Below, piece after piece: positions 36,717-46,512 of a stretch of 64,000 nt of DNA. A program made the position numbers and the translations under genes. Source of the stretch: Prevotella fusca JCM 17724 (GTDB lineage Bacteria > Bacteroidota > Bacteroidia > Bacteroidales > Bacteroidaceae); assembly GCF_001262015.1 (NCBI RefSeq), contig NZ_CP012074.1, forward strand, positions 1,277,001 to 1,341,000, written 5' to 3'. A model generated the notes under the pieces. The model did not search any database. It was not told the origin of the DNA and saw nothing but the letters and a program-made list of their open reading frames with translations. Numbering within the stretch: position 1 is the first letter of the stretch; each line of letters begins with the position of its first letter.

Positions 36717-39700
36717 TTAGAATGACAACTGCAAACCACCCATAACTGTGCGTACAGGTGCATAAGAGTTAACACCTGAATGAGATGTACCCTGGAAGCT
36801 GAATCGAGGATCAAGTCCCTTGCGAGCAGACCAGAAGCACAGGTTCTGTCCCTGAATATAAAGACGAATCTTGCTCAACATCAGCTTACGAGCCAGTTTT
36901 GTCGGAACACTATAACCAACAGTAAATGACTGGAAGTTAAGATACTTTGCACTTGTAAGGAAGCGAGTTGACTGTGCTGTCAAGTCTGGGTCAGTGTACA
37001 TAAAGCGTGGAATATCACTGGAAGTATTGTTCGGTGTCCAAGCCTTCAGTACATCCTTAGACAGGTTAGAACCGTCACCCTTTGTTCTGACATTACCCAT
37101 CAATCCTGCATATCCAAAGTCATAGATCTGACCACCAAGTTGATAATCAAACGTAGCATTAAAGTCGAAGTCATAAACTCTCAATGTAGTTGTGAAACCA
37201 CCATTGGCTACTGGTAACATCTCGTGAGTATAGTTCGTAGCCTCACTCCAGTCAGTTGTTGTAAAAGAGTGCTTAGAACCAGGCTTACTACTATTTGACA
37301 ACTTACCAGCCTTGAAATCCCTATAGATATCCTCATCTACCCAATAGAGAGGCTGTCCCTTCTCATTCACACCAGCGTAATCAGCCATCATACCATTATA
37401 AAGCGATTTACCCTCAGCATACCACATTGGAATGTTGAATCCAGCACTAACATCTGCCTGTGCGAAACCACCATACTGAGCAGTCTTGGTTGGATCAAGT
37501 TTCAAAGCCTTTGCACGGTTGTGAGAAATGTTTGCCGATACATTCCAAATAATATTCTTCGTACGGATAATATCACCGCCAATTGTAAACTCGACACCAG
37601 TATTGCGAATATCACCAAGGTTACCATAATAACCACGTACACCGACACTCTCAGGAACTCCCAGCCAGAAGAGCATATCTGTTGTCTTCTTTGTATAGAA
37701 GTTGAATTCACCGTTCAAGCGACTCTGGAAGAGTGCAAATTCAAGACCGAGGTTGAAGTTGGTTGTTGTCTCCCAGGTAATATCAGGATTACCAATGGAA
37801 GAGAATGAAGGCAACATAGCCTTCTCACCACGTACCAACCTATAACGGTCAATATAATTGAAATCAGGAATACCATCATTACCCTGCTGACCAACAGATA
37901 CCTTAAACTTCAAGTTATCAACCCACTTAGCATTCAGGCTCTGGAAGAATTTTTCCTTGCTGACAATCCATGCGCCACCGAGACTCCAGAAGTCACCCCA
38001 GCGATTATGCTTTGCAAATCGGCTGGAAGCATCACGACGATAAGAAGCCTGCCCAAAATACTTCTGGTCATAGTTGTAGAGCAGGTTAGCGAAGTAACCT
38101 TCTACATTATAAATTGTACGATAAGAATGACTATCATAACGATCTGCAAATGCATTGATTTCCTTGATATCAGGTGAGAAGCCACCACGAGCCAAAGCAT
38201 CCAGATAGTTATAATTAGACTTATACCACTCATGTCCCAGCATCAACTGAACATCATGCAAGCCGAAAGCCTTATGTGCATTCAATGTCTGAACATAGTT
38301 CCAACGATAACTTACACCAGCATCCTTGGTAATACGTCCCTTATCGGCAGCTGCTGCACCGATGAAAGGATTCTCATAGAAAGAGAAGCGTGTCAAGAGA
38401 AGGGTAATTGAGTTGGTTGAGTTGAACTTCAACCACGGAGCAAACGTAATATCGAAATTGAGCTGTCCCTGCAACTGGTCAAGAATCGTATTCTGCTTAT
38501 TATACCTGTTTGCTCCAAGTGGGTTACCCGTATTGAGGAAAGGACGGGCTCCGATACCAGGGAAGTTTGTAGCCGGCACACCGAAGTCATACTTCGGATG
38601 ACCATAACTATCCGTAGCAATTACAGGATTTCCATTAGCATCCAGTGTACGAACATAGAGTGGATAAATAGGAGATATATACTGCGTAAAATAACCAAGA
38701 TTACCTGCGTCAGTTTTTGTATTGCTCAAGTTAGGATTTGACTCACGATCAGAGTGAACGTATCCAGCATTTGCAAGAAGATGCAACCAGTCAGTAGCTT
38801 GATAGTCTGCCTTCAGACGAGCAGTAAAGCGCTCAAATCCAGAATTCTCAAGCACACCCTCCTCCTTCATATAACCAACACTTGAATAGTAGCTCATCTT
38901 AGAATCACCACCACTCACATTAACATTATACTCATGACGGAATCCCTTACGATAAGCCTCATCTTTCCAGTTGTCAGGCTGAATGTAATACTTTGTACCA
39001 TTATACTCATAAGCACGACCGAGGGTAGCCTTTGGATTGAGTTTACCATCAAGTCCTATAAGATTTTCACCAGCAGGAAGCGTATATGGATTATACTGCA
39101 AGCCAAAGCTCGGATTCTCTATCAGGTTATCATTAGCCCATTTATTAGCCTGTTCATGAGACATGCCCTGCTTGTAGAAAGCATAATTGTAGAACTGAGA
39201 ATAGTAAGCCTCCATGAACTCACCTGGATCCTTGAACACATCATAATCCTGAATACTACGGCTGGTGACACCCCACTTTGTCTCAACATTGATATTTGCT
39301 TTTCCTTTTCCTTTCTTTGTTGTGATAAGGATAACACCGGCAGCACCACGTGCACCATAAAGTGCAGCTGAAGAAGCATCCTTCAAAACTGTAACACTTT
39401 CGATATCATCCTGTGGGATATTACTCAAAGAAGCCGGGTAAGGAGCACCGTCAACGATAATCAACGGATCGGTTGAAGCATAGAGGGAAGCGATACCGCG
39501 GATATGGATGTCAGCGTTACCAGCACCTGGGGCACCAGATCCACCAGTCATCTGCAAGCCAGGAACCGATCCTACAAGAGCATCAGCCACATTGGTAGTA
39601 ATCTTCTTTTTCAAATCGCCAGAGTTTACAACAGCAGCAGAACCTGCAAAAGAAGCCTTTGTCTGTGTACCGAAGGCAACAACCATCACCTCATCCATTA

Positions 39701-39992
39701 CCTTACCGTCTGGATCAAGTGTAATCTTCATGTTCGCCTTAGCTGTCAACGTCTGTGTTTTCATACCAATGTAGGAAACCGTAATTTTAGACCCAGCCTT
39801 TGCAGACATAGAGAAATGTCCGTCTATGTCAGTTGCTGTACCTGTCTGTGTACCTACCACGAGGATGGATGCACCAACAACAGGCAGCCCATCTTCCGAG
39901 GAGATTACAGTTCCGCTAATCTCTGTTTGCGCCAGTGCTGTTCCTAAACTTAGGAAGAGCCCGACTAAAAACATCATTAGTCTTTTTTCCAT
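36717..39992 (-). CDS. SusC/RagA-family TonB-dependent outer-membrane transporter
   Basis: Large beta-barrel transporter of about 1091 residues. Signal peptide (MMFLVGLFLSLGTALA), carboxypeptidase-like regulatory domain (ISGTVISSEDGLPVVGASILVVGT), plug domain with the SusC signature (VADALVGSVPGLQMTGGSGAPG, DGAPYPASLSNIP, VLKDASSAALYGARGAAGVILITTKKG), then the barrel ending in F. The start at 39992 is chosen because the upstream 17 residues precede a normal signal peptide. It is first in the operon, with a promoter at 40105. Confidence 0.95.
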   Translation of the reverse strand: MEKRLMMFLVGLFLSLGTALAQTEISGTVISSEDGLPVVGASILVVGTQTGTATDIDGHFSMSAKAGSKITVSYIGMKTQTLTAKANMKITLDPDGKVMDEVMVVAFGTQTKASFAGSAAVVNSGDLKKKITTNVADALVGSVPGLQMTGGSGAPGAGNADIHIRGIASLYASTDPLIIVDGAPYPASLSNIPQDDIESVTVLKDASSAALYGARGAAGVILITTKKGKGKANINVETKWGVTSRSIQDYDVFKDPGEFMEAYYSQFYNYAFYKQGMSHEQANKWANDNLIENPSFGLQYNPYTLPAGENLIGLDGKLNPKATLGRAYEYNGTKYYIQPDNWKDEAYRKGFRHEYNVNVSGGDSKMSYYSSVGYMKEEGVLENSGFERFTARLKADYQATDWLHLLANAGYVHSDRESNPNLSNTKTDAGNLGYFTQYISPIYPLYVRTLDANGNPVIATDSYGHPKYDFGVPATNFPGIGARPFLNTGNPLGANRYNKQNTILDQLQGQLNFDITFAPWLKFNSTNSITLLLTRFSFYENPFIGAAAADKGRITKDAGVSYRWNYVQTLNAHKAFGLHDVQLMLGHEWYKSNYNYLDALARGGFSPDIKEINAFADRYDSHSYRTIYNVEGYFANLLYNYDQKYFGQASYRRDASSRFAKHNRWGDFWSLGGAWIVSKEKFFQSLNAKWVDNLKFKVSVGQQGNDGIPDFNYIDRYRLVRGEKAMLPSFSSIGNPDITWETTTNFNLGLEFALFQSRLNGEFNFYTKKTTDMLFWLGVPESVGVRGYYGNLGDIRNTGVEFTIGGDIIRTKNIIWNVSANISHNRAKALKLDPTKTAQYGGFAQADVSAGFNIPMWYAEGKSLYNGMMADYAGVNEKGQPLYWVDEDIYRDFKAGKLSNSSKPGSKHSFTTTDWSEATNYTHEMLPVANGGFTTTLRVYDFDFNATFDYQLGGQIYDFGYAGLMGNVRTKGDGSNLSKDVLKAWTPNNTSSDIPRFMYTDPDLTAQSTRFLTSAKYLNFQSFTVGYSVPTKLARKLMLSKIRLYIQGQNLCFWSARKGLDPRFSFQGTSHSGVNSYAPVRTVMGGLQLSF

Positions 39993-40104
39993 AAATTCTC
40001 TCTTTTTATTAATATTAAATCTAACTGTCTTCAGAACCAACAATTACAAGTCAGGTATTACGAAAAACTTACACACATGGCAAGTATTATATTTTAACAA
40101 TTTA

Positions 40105-40112
40105 CAAAGATA
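40105..40112 (-). promoter_or_regulatory. susC promoter -7 element
   Basis: TATCTTTG on the minus strand, with TTGG about 19 bp upstream as the -33 box; leader of about 110 bases. Confidence 0.55.
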
Positions 40113-40501
40113 GTACAGCAATTTTAAAGTTCCAAGTAGAAACAGGCATAAATTCTATTTTTTCACATTTATTAATACGGAGCATGCAAAAACATTCATA
40201 ATATTGCATGAAAACAATATAAATATAAGCAAGAATGACGTTAAAAACATGATATTGTAAGCATTACACTTTCTTTTGATTCATAAATCAAGGTTCTACT
40301 GTTGATTACTTACAATATGAGCAACTCTTGCTTACGGTGTAAAACAGACAACAGACTGCAAAATATGCTTAATCTGTTCGCACATGATGAAAGATAGTGA
40401 GAACATTTATAGCATCAAATTCAAATCGGTTCATCAGACCACAATGGGCTCATAATTATAATTATTCGTATATTTCTTGACATCTTTTATTTTCTTTTCG
40501 G

Positions 40502-40566
40502 TGTCATGTTTGTCTTTATTACTTGACATAGCCCATTACACCTTCGTCACAAAGACAAACATGACA
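40502..40566. repeat. Long inverted repeat
   Basis: Perfect 16-bp arms TGTCATGTTTGTCTTT (40502-40517) and AAAGACAAACATGACA (40551-40566), loop of 33 bases. Outside the perfect part both sides continue with T-rich/A-rich partial complementarity. Confidence 0.85.
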
Positions 40567-40821
40567 TCAAAAAGGAAAAAATCTTTTTAGCCTCTGATGA
40601 ACGACTTGGGTTAAAGCAGCATACCTTTATGGCTTACCAAGGTCGCAAACAGAGATCAGATCAGGTTCTTCCGTTAAAAGCGTAGATTGGAAACAGTACA
40701 AAGGCTTATCCACCTCTATAATATGACTATCCAAGATCAGACGGTCTCATAAAAAGAGGTAAAGCACAAGATAATAAATGCAGAAAACAAATACCATGTC
40801 TTCCATCTTCAACAAACAACT

Positions 40822-41050
40822 TATTCCCATATCAATCAACGATTGTAAACTATTTTCATGCGGTCCAAAGCTAACACATGGTCTCTTGGCTATGAAAAGA
40901 CGCCCAATTGACTTGCAATAGATGCCCTTTTGAGGTCTAACTAACGCCCTTTTGAAGTCCAATTAAGCACCTTTTCTTGCACTACTTTATAACTAATTGA
41001 TTTCCTGTCGGTTGCAGACTTGCTTTTTACACGTATTTTTGCCTTTATCT
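40822..41050 (-). repeat. Dispersed element, copy A, with five 22-bp units
   Basis: Reverse-complement homologue of 56693-56920. The core at 40866-40975 has five consecutive 22-bp units; on the minus strand they begin AAAAGGTGC, AAAAGGGCG, AAAAGGGCAT, AATTGGGCG and AAGAGACCAT. Flanks of about 70 and 45 bases (GCAAG...CAATTAGTTATAA, and GCATGAAAATAGTTTACA) are also shared with copy B. Confidence 0.9.
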
Positions 41051-41161
41051 GCAAGTATTTTACCCGAAATTATGTCATGATTTTTCAATCCATTGTCTGC
41101 GGATTTCAAAGTATTAACATAAAAAGGTTTTCTGTGTCGGAGGATGATAATAAAAAACAGG

Positions 41162-41192
41162 TAGCCAAGAACATCTTGGCTATGCTTTTTGT
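41162..41192 (+). terminator. Orphan hairpin with T-run
   Basis: TAGCCAAG-AACAT-CTTGGCTA followed by TGCTTTTTGTTT on the plus strand. No plus-strand gene precedes it, so it may end an unrecognised transcript or be a relic. Confidence 0.55.
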
Positions 41193-41370
41193 TTAAAACA
41201 AGGAAAAAACAATGAGTTACGACGATTAATCCAGATGCAGGGTTTCGAGGAAGCATCACCAACATAAGAATCTGTCAGACTTATGCTGCATGACACCCCT
41301 CCCCACTCTCGGTCATCCTTGAGAAAACATGAAGGCTGACACCCATAAAACTCCACGCATAAGGACCTGG

Positions 41371-41973
41371 TCAGAAGTCGAAAGACAACTGTCCGTCACC
41401 TAAGAGATTGTAGCTCTTGCGATGATAAGGTGTGATGCCATGCTCACGGATTGCCAAACGGTGTTTCTCCGTCGGATAACCCATGTTCGACTGCCAGTCG
41501 TACTGCGGATATTCCTCTGCCAGTGAAATCATGTAATCATCACGGTAAGTCTTGGCAAGGATGGATGCCGCAGCGATGGAAAGGTACTTCCCGTCACCCT
41601 TGACAATCGTCGTTGAAGGCAGGTCACGATAAGGCTTGAAACGGTTTCCGTCAACGATGACCGCTTCCGGGCGCACCTCAAGCTGATCCAAAGCACGGTG
41701 CATGGCAAGAAAGGAAGCATTGAGAATGTTTATCTTGTCAATTTCCTCGGGCGTGACAATCCCTACCGCCCATGCCACAGCGTCATGCTCAATCGTCGCA
41801 CGGAGAGTATAACGTTTCTTGGCAGTCAGCTTCTTGGAATCATTCAACAGTTCGTTCTGATAGTCGGGAGGCAGGATAACAGCTGCAGCATAGACACTTC
41901 CAGCAAGGCATCCCCTGCCCGCTTCATCACAACCAGCCTCTACAAGACCTTCGTAATAATGGCTTTTCAACAT
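41371..41973 (-). CDS. rnhB: Ribonuclease HII
   Basis: Removes ribonucleotides and RNA from RNA-DNA hybrids. The catalytic DE pair is in [19 protein letters not shown], a further acidic residue is in [12 protein letters not shown], and the later Asp occurs in [11 protein letters not shown]. Length (200) is standard. It appears monocistronic, between a gene-poor region and the divergently transcribed small gene at 42146. Confidence 0.95.
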   Translation of the reverse strand: MLKSHYYEGLVEAGCDEAGRGCLAGSVYAAAVILPPDYQNELLNDSKKLTAKKRYTLRATIEHDAVAWAVGIVTPEEIDKINILNASFLAMHRALDQLEVRPEAVIVDGNRFKPYRDLPSTTIVKGDGKYLSIAAASILAKTYRDDYMISLAEEYPQYDWQSNMGYPTEKHRLAIREHGITPYHRKSYNLLGDGQLSFDF

Positions 41974-42067
41974 GAGTTATAGGCTTTAAACGTTAAAGAA
42001 CCTTTCTATTTAAATTAATATAACAAATATTTTTCTTAGAGTGAACATTCGTTGCACAGAGCGTATC

Positions 42068-42075
42068 TACTTTTG
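42068..42075 (+). promoter_or_regulatory. Candidate promoter for the small membrane protein at 42146
   Basis: TACTTTTG, a good -7 element, about 70 bp before the start; -33 box not clear. Confidence 0.4.
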
Positions 42076-42145
42076 CAAACGTAAATCAATAAAGGTTTTA
42101 CACCTTATATATTATATATAGAATACAACTAAAGAAAAAAAGAAT

Positions 42146-42472
42146 ATGAAAAAGGAAATGACCCTCACAGAGCGTAACGCATCGTACAACGACCTTAGCC
42201 GGCTCTTCACTGATGTAGCAACATGGTTTCATGCACCGATGGAGTGGCTGCGAAGGTACTACAGTGCTGTTCTTGAACAGGAAGTGAGCAACAAACAGGC
42301 TTTCTATATCACACAGGCGCAGATAGCGTTTATACTGACAGCCTTCTCGGTCATGTCATCAGTGCTGCTGCATGTAGGATGCCTTGTCTGGTTTATATTC
42401 TGCCTTTACAGGATAGGCAACCTCCCCAGACCTCTCAGCAGAAAAACGTGCAGAGATGATGACGCACAATGA
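42146..42472 (+). CDS. Hypothetical small membrane protein
   Basis: Not recognised. 108 residues: a polar helical N-terminal half (residues 1-55) followed by one long or two short membrane helices (YITQAQIAFILTAFSVMS and LLHVGCLVWFIFCLY) and a basic tail. Upstream promoter and downstream hairpin support it being expressed. It converges with sufS. Confidence 0.65.
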   Translation: MKKEMTLTERNASYNDLSRLFTDVATWFHAPMEWLRRYYSAVLEQEVSNKQAFYITQAQIAFILTAFSVMSSVLLHVGCLVWFIFCLYRIGNLPRPLSRKTCRDDDAQ

Positions 42473-42480
42473 AAAAGGAA

Positions 42481-42533
42481 ACAGGCATTTACAACCTCGT
42501 TATAAGTGCTTACGAAAACCTGTAAATGCCTGT
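42481..42533. terminator. Inverted repeat between convergent genes
   Basis: ACAGGCATTTACA (42481-42493) and TGTAAATGCCTGT (42521-42533), 13-bp perfect arms with a 27-base loop. Its position between the convergent 42146 gene and sufS suggests bidirectional termination. Confidence 0.6.
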
Positions 42534-42551
42534 AACTCCTATTATCTGTCC

Positions 42552-43772
42552 TTAAAACATCATCGCTACCCGTCTGATACCTGCCACCAGGGCATCAACT
42601 TCCTCACGGGTATTATAGAGCCCGAAGGAGGCACGAACGGTGCCAAGGATGCCGAGACGGTTCATCAAAGGTTGGGCGCAATGATGACCTGTCCTCACGG
42701 CTATACCTAACTGGTCAAGCAGAGTTCCGAGATCCATGTGGTGAATATCACCGACATTGAAACTGATAACGGCATCACCGCTGTCGCTGCTGTGCCCATA
42801 TATGTGCATACCCTCAATCTCACGAAGCTGCTGAAGAGCATAGCGTGTGAGGTCCTTTTCGTGTGCAAGGATATTATCCATACCCAAGGAAGACACATAG
42901 TTGAGGGCTGTGGCAAGTCCGTGTGTAGCAACATAATCGGGCGTACCTGCCTCGAACTTCAATGGAGGACGCTCGAAGGTTGTCCTTTCAAAGCTGACAC
43001 GTTCTATCATTTCACCGCCCCCCTGATACGGAGGAAGCCTGTCAAGCCATTCTTCCTTGCCGTAAAGGACGCCAATGCCAGTAGGACCATAGATCTTATG
43101 ACCACTGAAAGCGAGGAAATCACAACCCAGCTCCTGCACGTCAACTGCAAAATGAGGAACGCTCTGTGCACCATCCACCATGACCGGCACGCCATGTTCG
43201 TGAGCAATGCGAATCATCTCCTTTACGGGATTGACAGTTCCGAGGACGTTGCTCACCTGCGTCACGCTGACAATCTTCGTGCGCTCCGTGAAGAGTTTTT
43301 CATACTCTTCCAGTTGGAGTTCGCCCTCATCTGTCATAGGAATGACCTTCAACACAATTCCCTTTCGCTGTTCCTGCAATTGCCAGGGAACTATGTTGGA
43401 ATGATGCTCCATCGTAGAAACAATCACCTCATCTCCTTTCCGCATGCAGCCTTCAGCAAAGCTGGAAGCAATGAGATTCAAGCTCTCAGTCGTACCACGG
43501 GTAAAGACTATCTCTGTTGTTGCACGGGCGTTGATGAACTTCCGTACCGTCTCACGTGCAGCTTCATGCATGTCGGTTGCCTGTTGCGACATCCAATGCA
43601 CACCACGATGCACATTGGCATTTACATTGAGGTATTCTTCCCGCATGGCATCCAGCACACAGAGAGGTTTCTGCGTGGTAGCACCATTGTCAAGGTAAAC
43701 CAACGGCTTGCCATAGACGGTACGAGAGAGAATCGGGAAGGAGTCCCGGACTTTGGAAATATTGTACATCAT
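42552..43772 (-). CDS. sufS: Cysteine desulfurase SufS
   Basis: PLP enzyme supplying sulfur for Fe-S cluster assembly. The PLP lysine lies in FLAFSGHKIYGPTGIGVLYG, the substrate-side histidine in STMEHHSNIVPW, and the persulfide-forming cysteine in RTGHHCAQPLMNRLG, typical of the SufS/CsdA group. Length is 406. It is the last gene of the suf operon. No sufE or sufU is in the window. Confidence 0.95.
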   Translation of the reverse strand: MMYNISKVRDSFPILSRTVYGKPLVYLDNGATTQKPLCVLDAMREEYLNVNANVHRGVHWMSQQATDMHEAARETVRKFINARATTEIVFTRGTTESLNLIASSFAEGCMRKGDEVIVSTMEHHSNIVPWQLQEQRKGIVLKVIPMTDEGELQLEEYEKLFTERTKIVSVTQVSNVLGTVNPVKEMIRIAHEHGVPVMVDGAQSVPHFAVDVQELGCDFLAFSGHKIYGPTGIGVLYGKEEWLDRLPPYQGGGEMIERVSFERTTFERPPLKFEAGTPDYVATHGLATALNYVSSLGMDNILAHEKDLTRYALQQLREIEGMHIYGHSSDSGDAVISFNVGDIHHMDLGTLLDQLGIAVRTGHHCAQPLMNRLGILGTVRASFGLYNTREEVDALVAGIRRVAMMF

Positions 43773-43790
43773 TTATTGTATTGGGCTGAC

Positions 43791-43815
43791 AAGGCTTATT
43801 AGGCTAATAAGCCTT
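43791..43815. repeat. Perfect hairpin between sufD and sufS
   Basis: AAGGCTTATT-AGGCT-AATAAGCCTT, a ten-base stem in the 51-bp gap. No T-run follows on the minus strand, so it may affect mRNA stability or relative expression rather than terminate. Similar GGCTTAT words occur in other hairpins here (54429). Confidence 0.75.
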
Positions 43816-43823
43816 ATACCAAA

Positions 43824-45167
43824 CTATTTACACATCGCACAACCCTGGCACTTATCCAGCTCGCCACGGAACCGCTTCTCAACCAAATGATGAAGACGGT
43901 CACGCAACGGCTCAAGCTCCATCTTATCAATCACCTCATTGACAAAGGCAAACTCAAGTAGCAGCTTGGCTTCCTTCTGGTCGATGCCACGCTGCTGCAT
44001 ATAGAAGAGTGCAGCATCATTGAGCTGTCCTACAGTTGAACCGTGATTACACTGGACGTCATCCGCATATATCTCAAGCATCGGCTGCGAGAACATACGG
44101 GCTGTCTTGCTGGCGCAGAGGTTACGGTTGTTCTCCTGTGAGAGCGTCTTCTGCGCACCCTTTCGAACCAAGACACGACCAGCGAAGGCGCCGACAGCAT
44201 TCTCATCAAGCACATACTTATAAAGTTCATTGCTTGTGCAATGAGGTACCTGGTGGTCGATGAGTGTATTGTTGTCAACATGCTGGCTCTTGTCAGCAAT
44301 CACACAACCGTTACAGAAGCATTCACTACCCTCTCCCTTGAAGACAAGGTCGAGCATATTGCGCGTCACACCGTTATGCAGCGTAATGACATTATGACTC
44401 ACACGGGAGTTGCGTTGCTGCTCAATGTAGACATTGGAGACACGTGTGTTCTTTGCATGTGTCTCTTCCAGACAGTTAAGCTCCAAACTTGCATTATCTC
44501 CGACAAAGGCTTCTATAACCTGTGTTGCAAGGAAGTTACGGTTGTCGGAAGCATGGTCACAGAAGAGGAACTGTGCCTTGGCACCCTCTTCAAGAACGAT
44601 AAGCACACGGCGGTTTACCATCAAATCGACATCCGAACGGAGGATATTAACGACCTGCACGGTGCGCTCAAGCTGCACGTTCTTTGGCACATAGAGGAAA
44701 AGACCATCCTGTGCAAGCATTGTATTCAGGGCAGTTACGGCATCTGCCTCCGTATTGGCAAGACGACCATAATACTTCTTCACCAGTTCTGGATGTTCAG
44801 CAGCTACCCGGTTCAAGCTGTCAATGATAACGCCGTCATTCAGCTTTGCCTTTGGAAGAGCCTTACTATAGAACTGGTCGTTAACAACGAAGTAAAGAGA
44901 AGTGCTGAGATTTGGCACATCACACTTGAAAGTCTCGTAAGGATTAACGGGTATTTCAAGACGGTTAAGATTCAAACCATAATCTGCCTCAAAGAGCTTC
45001 TGCATATCCGTGTACTTATAGCGTTCCACCTTCCTGGACGGAAAACCCTGACGACGGAAATCCTCAAAAGCCTTGTCGCGCACCTCATTGAGCACGGGTG
45101 CAGCATGTTCCTTTATCATCTGCTGCGCCTCAGTGTAGAGGTCTATATATTGTTTTTCGCTTTGCAT
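43824..45167 (-). CDS. sufD: Fe-S assembly protein SufD
   Basis: Scaffold partner of SufB in the SufBC2D complex. The C-terminal beta-helix shared with SufB is evident (CNGCVIADKSQHVDNNTLIDHQVPHCTSNELYKYVLDENAVGAFAGRVLV and DVQCNHGSTVGQLNDAALFYMQQRGI). Length is 447. Order sufC-sufD-sufS. The protein ends in CQGCAMCK, an extra Cys-rich tail. Confidence 0.93.
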   Translation of the reverse strand: MQSEKQYIDLYTEAQQMIKEHAAPVLNEVRDKAFEDFRRQGFPSRKVERYKYTDMQKLFEADYGLNLNRLEIPVNPYETFKCDVPNLSTSLYFVVNDQFYSKALPKAKLNDGVIIDSLNRVAAEHPELVKKYYGRLANTEADAVTALNTMLAQDGLFLYVPKNVQLERTVQVVNILRSDVDLMVNRRVLIVLEEGAKAQFLFCDHASDNRNFLATQVIEAFVGDNASLELNCLEETHAKNTRVSNVYIEQQRNSRVSHNVITLHNGVTRNMLDLVFKGEGSECFCNGCVIADKSQHVDNNTLIDHQVPHCTSNELYKYVLDENAVGAFAGRVLVRKGAQKTLSQENNRNLCASKTARMFSQPMLEIYADDVQCNHGSTVGQLNDAALFYMQQRGIDQKEAKLLLEFAFVNEVIDKMELEPLRDRLHHLVEKRFRGELDKCQGCAMCK

Positions 45168-45318
45168 TGTTCTTTCTTTTTTGAGGTTTTATCTAAGGAA
45201 TGGCGGGAATGGGATGTCTTTCCGGGCTATATACAATAGCAAGGTCAGCCTTATTAAAGCCCCTTTGTTTACATGAAAGGCTCACCCTTCCCCAAGTCAC
45301 CAACTATTAGCCACCCGA

Positions 45319-46077
45319 TTAATCCTCAGTCTCAACCTCTTCCTTAATCCAATCGTAACCGCGCTGCTCAATTTCCTTGGCAAGTTCCGGACCTGCAGTC
45401 TTAACAATACGTCCCTTGTAAAGCACATGAACAACATCCGGCTTAATCATCTCAAGCAGACGTTCATAATGTGTAATAACAATGGTTGATGTTTCATCCG
45501 TGTGCATCTTGTTCACTCCATCAGCTACAATGCGCATAGCATCAACATCAAGACCTGAGTCGGTCTCATCGAGAATACTGAGTTTTGGCTCCAACATTGC
45601 CATCTGGAAAATCTCATTACGCTTCTTCTCACCACCAGAGAATCCCTCGTTCACACTGCGACGAGAAAGATTTGAATCCATACCGACCACCTGACGTTTC
45701 TCACGCATGAGTGCCATGAAGTCGGCAGCTTTCAATGCCTCCAAGCCCTGATAGGCACGCTTGGCATTGATAGCAGCCTTCATAAAGTTGGTCATACTCA
45801 CACCAGGTATCTCAACAGGATACTGGAAAGAGAGGAAGATTCCCTCATGAGAACGGTCTTCTGGCTTCATCTCCAATAGATTCTTGCCATTAAAGACAGC
45901 CATACCATCAGTTACTTCATAGAGCGGATTACCTGTAAGTACGGCACTAAGCGTTGATTTACCCGAGCCGTTAGGTCCCATGATAGCATGCACCTCGCCA
46001 TCTTTCACCGTGAGGTTGATGCCTCTTAATATTTCTTTGCCTGCAATGGTTGCATGCAGGTTTCTTACTTCTAACAT
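45319..46077 (-). CDS. sufC: Fe-S assembly ATPase SufC
   Basis: ABC-type ATPase of the SufBCD scaffold. Walker A GPNGSGKST, signature FSGGEKKRNEI, Walker B with LSILDETDSGLDVDA, and switch His in IVITHYERLL. Length 252. It lies 12 bp after an unrelated small secreted-protein gene that separates it from sufB. Confidence 0.96.
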   Translation of the reverse strand: MLEVRNLHATIAGKEILRGINLTVKDGEVHAIMGPNGSGKSTLSAVLTGNPLYEVTDGMAVFNGKNLLEMKPEDRSHEGIFLSFQYPVEIPGVSMTNFMKAAINAKRAYQGLEALKAADFMALMREKRQVVGMDSNLSRRSVNEGFSGGEKKRNEIFQMAMLEPKLSILDETDSGLDVDAMRIVADGVNKMHTDETSTIVITHYERLLEMIKPDVVHVLYKGRIVKTAGPELAKEIEQRGYDWIKEEVETED

Positions 46078-46089
46078 ATTGTTTTTGTT

Positions 46090-46494
46090 TTACTTATTTT
46101 TGAAAAGAAAGATATTAATGAAATCAAACACCATATCCATTATAAACTCAGAAGTAGAATAGTCACCACGAGCTATTCTCTCTGCTTTCTCTCGCTCATA
46201 TCGCTCTTCAGCCAACAACTGCGATGTATCGTTGCCACCAAAGAAAGACTTTGACTTCTTCTTGTAAGGGGGAATATCCTTAATGAAACCAGAACCCGTT
46301 ACAGTGCGAAAGAGACGACGGTCATAAGGCGTTGAAGTCGTGACGGTGCCCATTACCGAATGACAGATTCTTATCGTATCTTTCTTTATCTGTTCATCAA
46401 TAAGATACTTCTGCCACGGCTTTAACTGCCATGACTGGGCTTGAAGCATTGTTGTAAGCAACAAGCCAGACGTAACAAGAATAGCCTTTCGCAT
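46090..46494 (-). CDS. Unknown exported protein encoded inside the suf operon
   Basis: 134 residues, not recognised. A signal peptide (AILVTSGLLLTTMLQA) precedes a polar region with FFGGNDTSQLLAEERYEREKAERIARGD and a hydrophobic C-terminal stretch (EFIMDMVFDFINIFLF). It is fitted between sufB (18 bp) and sufC (12 bp), so it is cotranscribed with Fe-S assembly genes, although its product should be extracytoplasmic and so cannot join the SufBCD complex directly. Confidence 0.7.
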   Translation of the reverse strand: MRKAILVTSGLLLTTMLQAQSWQLKPWQKYLIDEQIKKDTIRICHSVMGTVTTSTPYDRRLFRTVTGSGFIKDIPPYKKKSKSFFGGNDTSQLLAEERYEREKAERIARGDYSTSEFIMDMVFDFINIFLFKNK

Positions 46495-46512
46495 ATTGTT
46501 CGTTCTGTTATA

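Larger units (their letters stand above)
40113..41370. other. Gene-poor region of about 1.25 kb between susC and rnhB
   Basis: No supported gene. It contains a long inverted repeat (40502-40566), one copy of the dispersed 230-bp element (40822-41050) and a hairpin with a T-run at 41162-41192. Several short open frames exist but none has a recognisable product. The stretch may be decayed mobile or accessory DNA. Confidence 0.6.

Noticed and set aside
40993-41265. 90-residue minus-strand open frame
   Set aside because: It overlaps the dispersed element and an orphan terminator hairpin, and the product resembles no protein.
42738-43802. 354-residue open frame opposite sufS
   Set aside because: It is fully antisense to a well-supported gene, lacks any recognisable domain and has the composition of a shadow frame.
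44241-45239. 332-residue open frame opposite sufD
   Set aside because: Antisense shadow of sufD with no family features.
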